Source of the DNA: Phycisphaera sp.
Lineage (GTDB): Bacteria; Planctomycetota; Phycisphaerae; Phycisphaerales; UBA1924
Direction: 5' to 3'
NCBI GenBank assembly: GCA_003712165.1
Contig: RHLH01000001.1
Coordinates: 2,391,575 to 2,455,574 of the forward strand
Length of the DNA stretch: 64,000 bases
The translations under genes and the position numbers were made by a program. Under the pieces are notes generated by a model, which was given only the letters and a program-made list of their open reading frames with translations, was not told the DNA's origin and did not search any database. Shown piece after piece: positions 32,683 through 41,545 of the stretch (positions are counted from its first letter, which is position 1; each line of letters starts with the position of its first letter).

Positions 32683-33966
32683 ATGTCCGAACGCGCCACA
32701 ATCATGGGGCTGGGCCGTTACGGCGGAGGTGCCGGGGCCGCCCGCTACCTTGTCGGTCAGGGCTACGACGTCACCGTGACCGACCTCGCGAGCGAAGCCG
32801 AGCTTGCTGGCGCTGTGGACTCGATCAGGGATCTTGTGGACGATGGCTCGGCCAGTCTTCATCTCGGCGAGCACAACGTCAGCGATTTCACAACATGCAC
32901 TCTTCTGGTTGCAAACCCGGCGGTCAGAAAGCCCTGGGAGAACAGATTTATCCGGAGCGCGCAAGCCGCGGATGTTCGCATCACGACCGAGATCGGGCTC
33001 GCGATCGACGCGATCCCTGATACGTGCAAAGTTGTTGGTGTTACGGGCAGCGCGGGCAAGAGCACGACCAGCGCGATGCTGCACGCCGGGCTCGTCAGCG
33101 CGGGCCAAAACGCGATACTCGGAGGCAACATCGGAGGAAGCTTGCTGGGCAGCGTTGACTCAATAACGCAAGGTTCGACGATCGTCCTCGAACTCTCGAG
33201 CGCGATGCTCTGGTGGCTCGCCCAGACAGGCACGATCGAGCGTGGCGCGTTCCTCGACGCCGCGGTCATCACCAACATCTCCTCCAATCACATCGATTGG
33301 CATGGCTCGGAGGAACACTACCGCCAGTCCAAACTCGGAATCGCCTCACTACTCAAACCGGAAGCACCACTGCTCACAGATAAAGGTGCAATCAGTGGGC
33401 ACTCTCCAAACTATGCAATCGAACTCTTAGACGAGTTACCAGAGTTACGCACACCCGGAACACACAACAGGCTCAATGCCTCTGCCGCCCTCATAGCGTG
33501 CGAACTGCTCGGTTGTGATCTTGCGAGTGCGACTCAAGAGGTTGCTGAGTTCGCGGGCCTGCCCCACCGTCTGGAATTCGTCCGCGAGCTTCATGGTGTG
33601 CGCTGGTACAACGACAGCAAGTCCACGACTCCTGAAGCATCCTCTCTTGCGCTCGATGCGCTCGCATCGAGTCCCGTCCATCTCATCGTGGGCGGGAGCG
33701 ACAAGGGTGTTGACCTAACACCGATAACAGATCTTGCCAAGCGCGCCGCGTCGCTCGTGTGCATCGGCCAAACCGGTGAAGCGATTGCCGAGCGTGCAGG
33801 CGTTGGCTACTCGGGCACGATCGAACAAGCTGTGAAAGAGCTAAGCAAACTGGCAAAGACGGGCGATGCGGTCGTTCTGAGCCCGGGCTGCGCCTCGTTC
33901 GATCAGTTCAAGAACTTTGAGCACCGCGGGGATCGGTTCAAGGAACTGGTACACTCTCTGGCATGA
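32683..33966 (+). CDS. murD: UDP-N-acetylmuramoylalanine--D-glutamate ligase
   Basis: A 427-residue Mur ligase that adds D-Glu to UDP-MurNAc-L-Ala with ATP. It has an N-terminal Rossmann-like domain (GLGRYGGGAGAARYL), P-loop GVTGSAGKSTTSAML, the central domain with NISSNHIDWHGSEEHYRQSK, and the C-terminal domain with NRLNASAA, LPHRLEFV, WYNDSKSTTPEA and LSPGCASFDQFKNFEHRG. The ending is typical of MurD. It shows that this lineage keeps a peptidoglycan pathway. It is separated from any dcw cluster and lies between priA and a YdjY-domain gene, whose ATG overlaps its stop (ATGA). Confidence 0.96.
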   Translation: MSERATIMGLGRYGGGAGAARYLVGQGYDVTVTDLASEAELAGAVDSIRDLVDDGSASLHLGEHNVSDFTTCTLLVANPAVRKPWENRFIRSAQAADVRITTEIGLAIDAIPDTCKVVGVTGSAGKSTTSAMLHAGLVSAGQNAILGGNIGGSLLGSVDSITQGSTIVLELSSAMLWWLAQTGTIERGAFLDAAVITNISSNHIDWHGSEEHYRQSKLGIASLLKPEAPLLTDKGAISGHSPNYAIELLDELPELRTPGTHNRLNASAALIACELLGCDLASATQEVAEFAGLPHRLEFVRELHGVRWYNDSKSTTPEASSLALDALASSPVHLIVGGSDKGVDLTPITDLAKRAASLVCIGQTGEAIAERAGVGYSGTIEQAVKELSKLAKTGDAVVLSPGCASFDQFKNFEHRGDRFKELVHSLA

Positions 33967-34730
33967 TCATCGCATCCCTGCTGACCGCTGGCTCGCTGCT
34001 GCTGCAACCCGAAGAAGCGGAGAATCCCGCCGGGCGCGTCGAGGTGTTCGAAGGGGTTATCGTTGACTACGACGCGAGGTCTGTCGAGGTCGCGGGCTTC
34101 ATGCCCGTTGATGTCTCGCACGAGGAAACGCCGGACGTCTGGATCGAGCTCATCGCGGAGGCGCACGGCGTGCGAGACTTCGAGGCGCTCATCAGCCTCG
34201 ATACCGAGGCCCGCAACGTGCACGCTGCGCTGCTGATGCTCGGGCTCGAGCCAGGCTCACCAGGACGCATCGACGTAGACCACTCGAAAGAAGACAGCCC
34301 CCTGACGCGCGTCGATCCCACGGGCCCAGAGCTCTCTGTTCGCATCCGATACGAGAAAGACGGCACCATGGTCACCGAAGACCCAACGACGTGGGTCCAC
34401 GATCCAGAAACCGGACAGGTCTTCAGCGAGTTGAACCCCCGCTTTTATTTCGGTGGTTCTTCTTTCCGCACGTTCGAGGGCGAAGAGTGGTACATGGCGC
34501 GCGTCGAGGGCACGGTCGTCGGGCTCTGCACATTCGGCACAATCGACGGGGGAGCCGAGATCGTTGGCTGCACGCCCGTGCTCAGCCCTCACATGGATAT
34601 GGGCGACCCGGTGTGGTACACGATCAACGAACTCGTGCCTGCTTATGGTACAGAGATGACGCTCGTACTTACCGTTGTCAAAGAGGATTCAGGAGAGGGT
34701 GTTGATGTCAGCGAGAAACGCGAAGAGTGA
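33963..34730 (+). CDS. YdjY domain-containing protein, probably exported
   Basis: A 255-residue protein. The short hydrophobic N-terminus (IIASLLTAGSLLLQ) looks like a minimal signal. The YdjY-domain pattern follows: VDYDARSVEVAGFMPVDV, ELIAEAHGVRDFEALISLDT, NVHAALLMLGLEPGSPG, then WVHDPETGQVFSEL and FYFGGSSFRTFEGEEWYMA. Planctomycetes often encode such proteins. The function is unknown. It overlaps murD by 4 bp at its start. Its last 23 bp overlap the end of the convergent protease gene. Confidence 0.75.
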   Translation: MIIASLLTAGSLLLQPEEAENPAGRVEVFEGVIVDYDARSVEVAGFMPVDVSHEETPDVWIELIAEAHGVRDFEALISLDTEARNVHAALLMLGLEPGSPGRIDVDHSKEDSPLTRVDPTGPELSVRIRYEKDGTMVTEDPTTWVHDPETGQVFSELNPRFYFGGSSFRTFEGEEWYMARVEGTVVGLCTFGTIDGGAEIVGCTPVLSPHMDMGDPVWYTINELVPAYGTEMTLVLTVVKEDSGEGVDVSEKREE

Positions 34731-36120
34731 TCTCTTTGCGATCCCCGCCTTGGTCCTCAACAACGAACTTGAGAGGCTCGCCGTAATTGAATTCACTGCG
34801 TCCGACGATGCTGTAGAAATCAAGAGCACCATTGACCATCTGATCTTCCACACCCACGATAAAGTGCCCGGCTCTAAATCCGAGTTCGTAGGCCGATGAT
34901 TCGCGCCGTACCCTTACAAGCAAAAGCCGGTCGTCATTCAGGTTGAGTGTGATTCCCGCCTCAAACAGTCGCTCACGGACACTTTCTTCGTATAAGTTCT
35001 CAACCGGGAATTCCGCGAGAGAGACCGGGACTTCAATCTCCTCGCCGTCGCGCCAGAGCTTGACGGAGATGGTCGAATCGGGCTTGGCGGTCGTGACAAC
35101 CGAGCGCAGGTGGTGCCAACGCGTGATCCGGTTGCCGTTGATCTCGGCGATGATGTCGCGAGGCTGGATGCCCGCGCGGTCCGCCGCGAGCCCGGTCAGG
35201 ACCTCACCAACGATCACGCCCATGCCGTGGAAATTACCTTCAATGTCCTTGATCGGGGTCTGCGCCGCGATCCGGTCAGCCTGGATGCCGAGATAGCCTC
35301 TGCGGACCTCCCCAGTTTCGATAATCTGGTCAACAACCGACTCGATCACACCGAGCGGGATGGCAAAGCTGATGCCTGCGCTCTGTCCGTCGCGGACGCC
35401 GTCTCCGTTTCGTCCGGTCGCGATCGCGACATTCATCCCTATGACCTCGCCCTGTGCGTTGACGAGCGGCCCGCCTGAATTGCCCGGGTTCACTGCTGCG
35501 TCTGTCTGGATGTAATTCGTAAACGTGTTCCCCGAGCCTCTCGTCTCTGGGTTTCGGCCGAGCCCAGAGACGATGCCCTCACTCATAGAGAACTTGAAGT
35601 TGAAGGGGGAGCCAAACGCGAATACGCGCTCACCCACATTTACCCGCTGATCGCTCGCTCTGCGGAGCGGGATGACCCCGATTCCGGGATCAACCTTGAG
35701 AACTGCGATGTCGGTGAATGAGTCCGACGCGAGCAGCTTGCCTCGCATCACTCGCCCGTCGGCGAACTCAACATCGATCCGGCTCGCCCTGCCCACGACG
35801 TGGGCGTTGGTGATGATGTGTCCCTCTGCGTCGTACACCCACCCCGAGCCTGACGAAGCGCTGCCGAACTGCCGCCCGTTGCTTTGAATCAATACTTCGA
35901 TGTGGGTGATAGATGGTTCGGTCGCGACCGCAATGTTGCGTACCGCACGGTCGATGCGCTGAAGGATGTCGTCGTCGTCGATGACCTGTCTTGCGAGCAT
36001 GACCTCAGCGGTGTTACTGGCAAAGACCATCTGGCGGATCGCTGTGGGCCCGGCGAGCATGACCGCAGCCACGCCAAACAACACCACTAACGCCGGTCCG
36101 ATTGCGACAAACTTCCGCAT
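34708..36120 (-). CDS. HtrA/DegP-like serine protease with PDZ domain
   Basis: A 470-residue S1C-family protease for periplasmic quality control. An N-terminal membrane or signal segment (IGPALVVLFGVAAVMLAGP) is followed by a trypsin-like domain with the full triad: His in ITNAHVVGRA, Asp in FTDIAVLKVD, and Ser in GNSGGPLVNAQG. The first PDZ domain is clear (MGVIVGEVLTGLAADRAGIQPRDIIAEING). A second, weaker PDZ-like region follows (RRESSAYELGFRAGHFIVGVED). The layout is DegP/DegQ-like. GAGGAG lies 9 nt before ATG 36120. It is convergent with the YdjY gene and overlaps it by 23 bp. Confidence 0.93.
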   Translation of the reverse strand: MRKFVAIGPALVVLFGVAAVMLAGPTAIRQMVFASNTAEVMLARQVIDDDDILQRIDRAVRNIAVATEPSITHIEVLIQSNGRQFGSASSGSGWVYDAEGHIITNAHVVGRASRIDVEFADGRVMRGKLLASDSFTDIAVLKVDPGIGVIPLRRASDQRVNVGERVFAFGSPFNFKFSMSEGIVSGLGRNPETRGSGNTFTNYIQTDAAVNPGNSGGPLVNAQGEVIGMNVAIATGRNGDGVRDGQSAGISFAIPLGVIESVVDQIIETGEVRRGYLGIQADRIAAQTPIKDIEGNFHGMGVIVGEVLTGLAADRAGIQPRDIIAEINGNRITRWHHLRSVVTTAKPDSTISVKLWRDGEEIEVPVSLAEFPVENLYEESVRERLFEAGITLNLNDDRLLLVRVRRESSAYELGFRAGHFIVGVEDQMVNGALDFYSIVGRSEFNYGEPLKFVVEDQGGDRKEITLRVSR

Positions 36121-36369
36121 GGAGCTGCTCCTCTGCTCCTGAGCCGCCCAGAGGGAAGCCCAAGCACTGTCAATACCGCTGAGAGACCTCTCGGCTTCAT
36201 CAGGGCGGGGAGCCCGATCCCTGCTTCTTTGGGATCGGCATACAGGTCTCTTCGACAGCTACGCGGCTTTGGTTGCGGGTCAGACTCAGGTCGCCCAGCC
36301 CTCGGTCGTCGCGTAACCGGCACGTGCGCCCAGTCTATCGGACGGCCCGGCTGACTGCGAGAGGCAGAT

Positions 36370-37290
36370 TCAGCGGCTATAGAACCGGTCGGCCTCGCCC
36401 TCTCGCATCTCGTAACCCTTGCCCCCGATGTCTCTAAGCGACACGCGCTTGACCCAGTCGGCAGCTGCCGCCTGGATCTCTGTGCCCAGAGACGCCGACC
36501 TCTCGGCGAACCTCGGCGGGGCGTCGGTCATTCCCAGCAAATCCTGGACAACCAATATCTGCCCGTGGCACGCGGGACCTGCACCGATTCCGATGAGGGG
36601 CACACTCGTCTCGCGGAGCACCCGCTCGGTCACCTCAGGGGGGACCGCCTCGATAAGCAGCAGAACCGCGCCAGCTCGCTCGAGCGCCACCGCGTCGCGG
36701 ACAATCCTTTCTGCGTCGTCGGCACTCCGACCGGCTGACCCATACCCACCCGCGAGGGCCGCGGTCGAGGGCCGCGAACCAACATGCGCACACACCGCGA
36801 TGCCGGCTCTTGTCATCCGATCGACAAGCGGTGCGTACGTCTCGTCAACCTCAAGCTTCACGCAGTCCGCGTTGCCTTCGGTCATAAACCGGCCCGCGTT
36901 GATCATCGCGTCATCTGCGTTCGCTTGGTAGCTCATAAAAGGCATATCAGCCATCACGAACGCGTTTGGAGCACCACGTCTGACAGCAGCGGTCAGCGTA
37001 ATCGTCAGATCCAGCGGCATCTGCACCGTGCGGTCGAACCCGAGCACGACCTCAGCCGCGGAATCGCCGATCAGGAGCACGGGCACACCGGCGCGCTCGA
37101 GCCAGCGCGCGGTTGTCGCGTCGTACGCGGTCAGACACGCGAACGCTTCTCCGGTCTTCGCCATTTTGCGCAGTGTGCGGAGCGTGACCCGCTTTTCGAG
37201 AGGTGTGCCAAGTCTCGATTCTGATTTGGTGTTTGTTGCCACCGTGGTGACCTCAACGGGCGGCTTGCGATCGGATGCCGTTTGACTCAT
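36370..37290 (-). CDS. panB: 3-methyl-2-oxobutanoate hydroxymethyltransferase
   Basis: A 306-residue ketopantoate hydroxymethyltransferase, first committed step of pantothenate synthesis. It transfers a hydroxymethyl group from methylene-THF to 2-ketoisovalerate. Motifs are FACLTAYDATTARWLERAGV, LIGDSAAEVVLG, FVMADMPFMSYQ (metal-binding Asp), CVKLEVDE (Glu), VCAHVGSRPST, LLLIEAVPPEVTE (catalytic Glu) and IGIGAGPACHGQILVVQDLLGM. It has about 30 extra N-terminal residues. ATG 37290 is chosen, and the frame is open to 37317. It is divergent from the methyltransferase-like gene with only 15 bp between the starts. Other pan genes are not seen. Confidence 0.96.
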   Translation of the reverse strand: MSQTASDRKPPVEVTTVATNTKSESRLGTPLEKRVTLRTLRKMAKTGEAFACLTAYDATTARWLERAGVPVLLIGDSAAEVVLGFDRTVQMPLDLTITLTAAVRRGAPNAFVMADMPFMSYQANADDAMINAGRFMTEGNADCVKLEVDETYAPLVDRMTRAGIAVCAHVGSRPSTAALAGGYGSAGRSADDAERIVRDAVALERAGAVLLLIEAVPPEVTERVLRETSVPLIGIGAGPACHGQILVVQDLLGMTDAPPRFAERSASLGTEIQAAAADWVKRVSLRDIGGKGYEMREGEADRFYSR

Positions 37291-37305
37291 GGCATATCCT
37301 AGGCT

Positions 37306-37956
37306 GTGGCCCAGCAAGGACTTCGATTAACCCAATCGCCCGGCATGCCCGGCGATCGAGCTCAGCAGCAATCCAGTTCAGACCACCAATCCCAGTACGC
37401 GACAGCCGCCCTGCGGCTTCTCGACCGCCTCGCACGGTACAAGAAGTCCCAAGGCCTCTCGCGACCCCTCAAACTGCTCGACGTGTCGGGCGGGAAGCCT
37501 GATCTGCTCAGAGCGTTCTGCTCAGCGGCCTCGAAACGATCGCTGCCGGTCGAGATGACGGTGCTAGCGGAATCAGAAACGGTCTCCCAGCTTCTCACCG
37601 ATGTTGAATCCGGTTTCACGTCGATCGATATCGAGCCCGACACGCTCGATGTGTACGTTGAAAGGGCGAGCGTTGGAGAGTTTGATTGTGTTCATGCAGC
37701 GTTGTGCCTGACACAGCTCCGTGAAGTACCGATGCTGACCAGGCTCGGGAAGCTCGAACGTCTCTCTTCACCGCTGTTCGTGTGGACAGATCTGCACCGC
37801 GGCGCCAAACGCAAGCACTACCGCGACATCATGAGTCGCGTGGATCTCGGGTTTTGCGATTACAAGAAACCGCTGCGATCGCCCGTGTTCACCATCACTG
37901 GGGAACGAAAGCCGTTCGCACCGATCACGCGAAGCGAGCCCGGTGCCGTTCGATAA
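37306..37956 (+). CDS. Methyltransferase-like protein
   Basis: A 216-residue protein with a Rossmann-like methyltransferase outline. LKLLDVSGGKPDLLRAFCSA matches SAM motif I. DVYVERASVGEFDCVHAALCLTQL occupies the place of motif IV and post-motif regions. A 40-residue leader is rich in Gln and Ser. The C-terminus (FCDYKKPLRSPVFTITGERK) has no recognised role. The SAM-binding acidic residue after motif I is not certain, so activity is unproven. The start is GTG 37306. The 3' end overlaps the convergent oxidase gene by 32 bp. Confidence 0.5.
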   Translation: MAQQGLRLTQSPGMPGDRAQQQSSSDHQSQYATAALRLLDRLARYKKSQGLSRPLKLLDVSGGKPDLLRAFCSAASKRSLPVEMTVLAESETVSQLLTDVESGFTSIDIEPDTLDVYVERASVGEFDCVHAALCLTQLREVPMLTRLGKLERLSSPLFVWTDLHRGAKRKHYRDIMSRVDLGFCDYKKPLRSPVFTITGERKPFAPITRSEPGAVR

Positions 37957-38917
37957 TCTCAAGGAACGGCTCGTCGGTCTCGGGCGGCTCGTTCACACCT
38001 GGCTCATACGTTCCGCCCAGGATCAGAGCATCAGACCTCGGGAACATGTACCGATACCCGTCGTGGTAGATATACCCGAGGTCCTGCGGCTGCATGTGCA
38101 CGAGCAAGCCTCTGGCGGGAAAGACCTGATCATCCCCGAAGAGACTCCGGCTGCCCATCGCGAGAGAGTTCACCACAACCGATGCGTCGATGGCTGTGAC
38201 ATCGGCGAGCGACGAGATTGTCGCGGGCACGACGGTGCCCCCGAGTTCTACGACCTCTCGGTACAACTCTGCGATAAACCTGGGCGTGTCGATGAAATAC
38301 GTCGTGAAGACGCGCCCCCCCCGAAAGCCCGGCACGTCGCCGTCTTCACTCGTCCAGGGCCTGGGCTGGTTGATTGCACCCGATTCGAAGTACTCGGAAT
38401 GGAACTCCGTGAACTCGGGCTCAAAGACGGGCAGCGAACTGATCCCCCACTTCTCACCCTTGAGCTCACCCATCGCGTCGTGTGATCTTCGGATATAGCC
38501 GTTGAATGCGTCACGCTGCGGACCCGGGTCTGGAAAGTCGATTCCCGTGGGAAGCCAGAGCGCGCCGGCGATGTTGCTCGTGGTGTCCCCTGCAAACGAG
38601 CTCGCGTGCACCGACACCTGGAAGCCCGCTCGCAGCAGCGCTCGTGCGGATGCGAGCCCGGTCACCCCACCCCCAAGAACCGCAACGCGACCCTGGTCGG
38701 GGCCCACCTTATCGCGGACGGAATCGAGCACCGCCTGGGCGCACCCGAGCGCGAGCGTGACCCCGCACCCGCCGTGGCCGTAGTTGTGAACGACGTCGAT
38801 CCCTGCCACACGCTCGGGCTCGAGCCTGAGCCCACCCGATCTGCAGGGCCTAATCCCGCACACGAAGCGCATGATCTTCGAGTCGGAGAGATCCGGGGCT
38901 ATGTGGGTAACGTTCAC
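37925..38917 (-). CDS. D-amino-acid-oxidase-like FAD protein with circularly permuted order
   Basis: A 330-residue FAD oxidoreductase of the DAAO/DASPO family with segments in an unusual order. In the family the FAD motif GxGxxG comes first and GxRPxRxxxRLE plus NYGHGG come last. Here GIRPCRSGGLRLE is at residues 21-33 and HNYGHGGCGVTLALG at 44-58. The Rossmann motif LGGGVTGLASA only begins at 81, and the chain ends at LEIIERHRARFA, where normal enzymes continue into the RPxR block. No family segment seems missing or duplicated, and total length equals a normal DAAO. The substrate Arg (GLRLE) and a Tyr (RYMFPRSD) are kept. The start is GTG 38917, chosen because it includes the residues before RPxR. 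ATG 38872 is the alternative. Confidence 0.75.
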   Translation of the reverse strand: MNVTHIAPDLSDSKIMRFVCGIRPCRSGGLRLEPERVAGIDVVHNYGHGGCGVTLALGCAQAVLDSVRDKVGPDQGRVAVLGGGVTGLASARALLRAGFQVSVHASSFAGDTTSNIAGALWLPTGIDFPDPGPQRDAFNGYIRRSHDAMGELKGEKWGISSLPVFEPEFTEFHSEYFESGAINQPRPWTSEDGDVPGFRGGRVFTTYFIDTPRFIAELYREVVELGGTVVPATISSLADVTAIDASVVVNSLAMGSRSLFGDDQVFPARGLLVHMQPQDLGYIYHDGYRYMFPRSDALILGGTYEPGVNEPPETDEPFLEIIERHRARFA

Positions 38918-38960
38918 ACCGGACGGTAGGACGCGATGCCGGAGCCAGCTACGATCGGCG

Positions 38961-39851
38961 ATGCTGAGCAGAACCCACAGGGCCGACGCGCTCCTCTTCG
39001 CGGTCGCATTTCTCTGGGGTGCCGGTTTCGTCGCGCAGACCGCCGCGATGGACCACATCGAACCGCTGCTCTTCACCGCGATCCGCTACGCGATCGGGAC
39101 GCTGTTCCTGCTGCCCTTTGTCATCAGGCGGAAACCGCTCGGGGGCGAGTGGAGAGCGGGGCTGATCCTTGGGGTGATCATGTTCGCCGCGGCGGCCCTG
39201 CAACAGATCGGGCTCGTCTACACATCCGCGAGCCGGGGCGGGTTCATCACCGGGCTCTACGTGCTGATCGTCCCGATCGCCGGGCTCGCCTTCGGGCACG
39301 CGATCCGTCGTGGGCACGTGATCGGAGCGCTGCTCGCCGCGGCCGGGCTCTACCTCCTGAGCGGCGACCTCTCCGGCAACACTGGCAAGGGCGACCTGCT
39401 CATCATGGGCTGCGCCGTCATGTGGGCCGTGCACGTCGCGATGGTGGGCCACCTCGCGCCAAAAGCAGAACCTCTTCGCCTCGCGATGTCTCAGTTCCTT
39501 ACCGTCGCGGCGCTCGCCGCTTTCGCGACCCCGCTCTTCGAAACGATCAACCTCGACGGTATCCTCGCGGCGAAGATCGCGATCCTCTACTCGGGCATCT
39601 TCGCGATCGGCATCGCGTTCTCGCTGCAGATCGTCGCGCAACGCGATGCGCCGCCAACCCATGCCGCGATCATCATGAGTCTTGAGGCCCCATTCGCGGC
39701 GGCAGCGGGCATCATGATCCAGAATGACCGGCTTGATCTCAAAGAGTGGATCGGGTGCGGGCTGATGCTCACGGGCGTGATCGCGAGCCAGCTGCTGACG
39801 AGGAAGAAGACGCCAGAGGAGAAGCAGATCGCAGGCGACCCGGTCAGGTAG
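38961..39851 (+). CDS. EamA/DMT family transporter
   Basis: A 296-residue membrane protein of the drug/metabolite transporter superfamily. Ten hydrophobic segments occur in two EamA repeats. The first starts ADALLFAVAFLWGAGFVAQ with TAIRYAIGTLFLLPF, and the second starts GDLLIMGCAVMWAVHVAMVGHLAP. Family features include the AxxWG-like start and the ERDAPPTHAAIIMSLEAPFA-type segment (here QRDAPPTHAAIIMSLEAPFAA). The C-terminal tail is charged. The substrate is unknown. ATG 38961 is chosen over the open frame from 38871, which overlaps the divergent oxidase. About 43 bp separate the two starts. Confidence 0.9.
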   Translation: MLSRTHRADALLFAVAFLWGAGFVAQTAAMDHIEPLLFTAIRYAIGTLFLLPFVIRRKPLGGEWRAGLILGVIMFAAAALQQIGLVYTSASRGGFITGLYVLIVPIAGLAFGHAIRRGHVIGALLAAAGLYLLSGDLSGNTGKGDLLIMGCAVMWAVHVAMVGHLAPKAEPLRLAMSQFLTVAALAAFATPLFETINLDGILAAKIAILYSGIFAIGIAFSLQIVAQRDAPPTHAAIIMSLEAPFAAAAGIMIQNDRLDLKEWIGCGLMLTGVIASQLLTRKKTPEEKQIAGDPVR

Positions 39852-39888
39852 TAGCACCGCTGCACGGCACTGTGTTCAGCAGCAGAAC

Positions 39889-40959
39889 TCACCCACCACT
39901 TTTGTCTGGTTGGTTTCTAACCCGCTCCAGTACAAACTCAGCGGAGTCGCCAGAACCTTCTGTCTGTCGAACCCGCAACACGCCCTCTTCATTGGTCTCG
40001 AACAGGAACTTGTGCTCACCCCCACTGAGCACGAGTTCACTGGATTCCTGATTGAGTTCGGCTCCCCAAGATTCGAGCGAAAGAGTTGCTTCGTTGTGTA
40101 CAAACCGCGACATAGTCGCACCACTGGCTAGGTTGTGGAGGACACAGCCGAAGAACTCACCGAAGCCCGGGCTCTCGAGCGCGACAAAGACCCCGCAGCC
40201 CCGATTGACGCTCGTGACTCGCACCGAGAATCCATCTTCACCGGTCCACTCGCCAACCAATCGATCAAGGGCACGAGCCTCGGACTGAGAGCAGGCGCAT
40301 GTCTGGGGAGGGAACTCAACCTCGAATGGCTTGTGGGTCTCCGATTCAGGCATTCCGGTTCGCTGAAACTGCATCTGCCACACGGAAGTCCAGCGATCCT
40401 CGGCGGAGGGGATCTGCATGGTCCAAAGACAACTGTCCTCCGCCGCATCGGAGAACACGAACCGAGTAGCCCGGCCCGACAACTCCGCGCCCTTGCCCGT
40501 AAACAACGAAGGCGGGTAGAGCGTGCACATCCCGTCCTCGAAAACGCCCTGCATCTGGCTGAAGCCCGCGGTCACCGGGTTGCCGCTCGGCCAACTGAGC
40601 AGGACGACCCAGCGTTTGAGAGACTCGTCGAAGTACCGAAGGGATATGCCAAACGTGTTCTCAAACGCGCCGCTTGTCCCGTTCCATTGCTCAACGACGA
40701 GCCGGCCGCCGAAGGCCTGCGTGATAGCCGCCTCCGCTTGCCCATCTGCCGACCATTCGCCGGTTGTGCGGTCTCGCCTGAAATTCTGTACATCCCACGT
40801 GCCGAGCCAGAAGCCGAAGTCGTCAACCGGCATTCCCTTGGAGGGCTCGGACACACTCGGCTGGTCAAGCGCTGGATCAGTCCCATCCTGCGCTAGGCCA
40901 CTGCCCAACGCAGCGAGCTGAAAGGTGAGTGAAGCCAGTACATAGGTTCGCATTCTCAT
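39889..40959 (-). CDS. Secreted protein with DUF1579-like repeats
   Basis: A 356-residue exported protein. A signal peptide (YVLASLTFQLAALGSGLAQ) precedes a beta-rich region that starts FGFWLGTWDVQNFRRDR and has AFGGRLVVEQWNGTSGAFEN and RYFDESLKRWVVLLSW. This is the lipocalin-like pattern of DUF1579 proteins. A second, shorter unit may begin at RLVGEWTGEDGFSVRVTSVN, followed by FFGCVLHNLASGATMSRFVH. The function is unknown, and such proteins are often small-ligand binders by fold. It is convergent with the EamA gene (37 bp apart) and lies 30 bp after the bcp stop on the same strand. Confidence 0.6.
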   Translation of the reverse strand: MRMRTYVLASLTFQLAALGSGLAQDGTDPALDQPSVSEPSKGMPVDDFGFWLGTWDVQNFRRDRTTGEWSADGQAEAAITQAFGGRLVVEQWNGTSGAFENTFGISLRYFDESLKRWVVLLSWPSGNPVTAGFSQMQGVFEDGMCTLYPPSLFTGKGAELSGRATRFVFSDAAEDSCLWTMQIPSAEDRWTSVWQMQFQRTGMPESETHKPFEVEFPPQTCACSQSEARALDRLVGEWTGEDGFSVRVTSVNRGCGVFVALESPGFGEFFGCVLHNLASGATMSRFVHNEATLSLESWGAELNQESSELVLSGGEHKFLFETNEEGVLRVRQTEGSGDSAEFVLERVRNQPDKSGG

Positions 40960-40989
40960 TCGCTCAGACTAACACGCCGAACGTGAACG

Positions 40990-41481
40990 CTACAGCTCTT
41001 TCACCGCTTCCATCACTTCCTCGGCGTGCCCGGGCACCTTCACCTTGTCCCAGCGCCTGGCTACCTTGCCGCCCGGCGCGATGAGGTAGGTTGTCCGCTG
41101 GATACCCATGTACTTCTTGCCGTACATCGACTTCTCGACCCATACGCCGTACTTCTGGCAGATCTCCGGGTCGGGCTTTTTGTCCGCGTTCACCCGATCG
41201 TCCGCCAGCAGCGGGTAGGTGAGGGACTCCTTCTCGGCGAACTTCTTCTTGCTCTTGGAATTCAGGATGCTGATCCCGAAGACGCTCACGCCCTTCTTCT
41301 TGAACTTGACGTGCATGTCCCGGAACTGGCACGCCTGGTCGGTGCAGCCGCTGGTCATGTCCTTCGGGTAGAAAAAGAGCACGACCGGCCCGTCCGTGTA
41401 GTCGCTCAGACGGTGCTTGACGCCTTCCTGGTCGGGCAGATTGAACGCGGGCGCTTTCTTCCCCTCTTCGATCAACGGCAT
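40990..41481 (-). CDS. bcp: Thioredoxin-dependent thiol peroxidase (peroxiredoxin)
   Basis: A 163-residue peroxiredoxin of the BCP/PrxQ class. It reduces peroxides with a catalytic Cys and thioredoxin. PAFNLPDQEGVKHRLSDYTD leads to the active site VLFFYPKDMTSGCTDQACQF, with the peroxidatic Cys in SGC and a resolving Cys five residues later. KKYMGIQRTTYLIAPGGKVA and the final VPGHAEEVMEAVKEL are typical. The usual TPGCT is TSGCT here, a mild change of the peroxidatic loop. ATG 41481 is chosen because AAAGGA lies upstream and homologues start here. The cytosolic location fits the absence of a signal. Confidence 0.93.
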   Translation of the reverse strand: MPLIEEGKKAPAFNLPDQEGVKHRLSDYTDGPVVLFFYPKDMTSGCTDQACQFRDMHVKFKKKGVSVFGISILNSKSKKKFAEKESLTYPLLADDRVNADKKPDPEICQKYGVWVEKSMYGKKYMGIQRTTYLIAPGGKVARRWDKVKVPGHAEEVMEAVKEL

Positions 41482-41545
41482 AGGTGTCCTTTCTTCTCGG
41501 TCGGGCTGAGTGTATGCCCCGGTTTCGCCGATACACTCTCGCGCG

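Noticed and set aside
37925..38917. Oxidase gene as two broken fragments or a frameshifted pseudogene
   Set aside because: A single uninterrupted frame holds every family block once. The order is changed but nothing is lost, which argues against decay.
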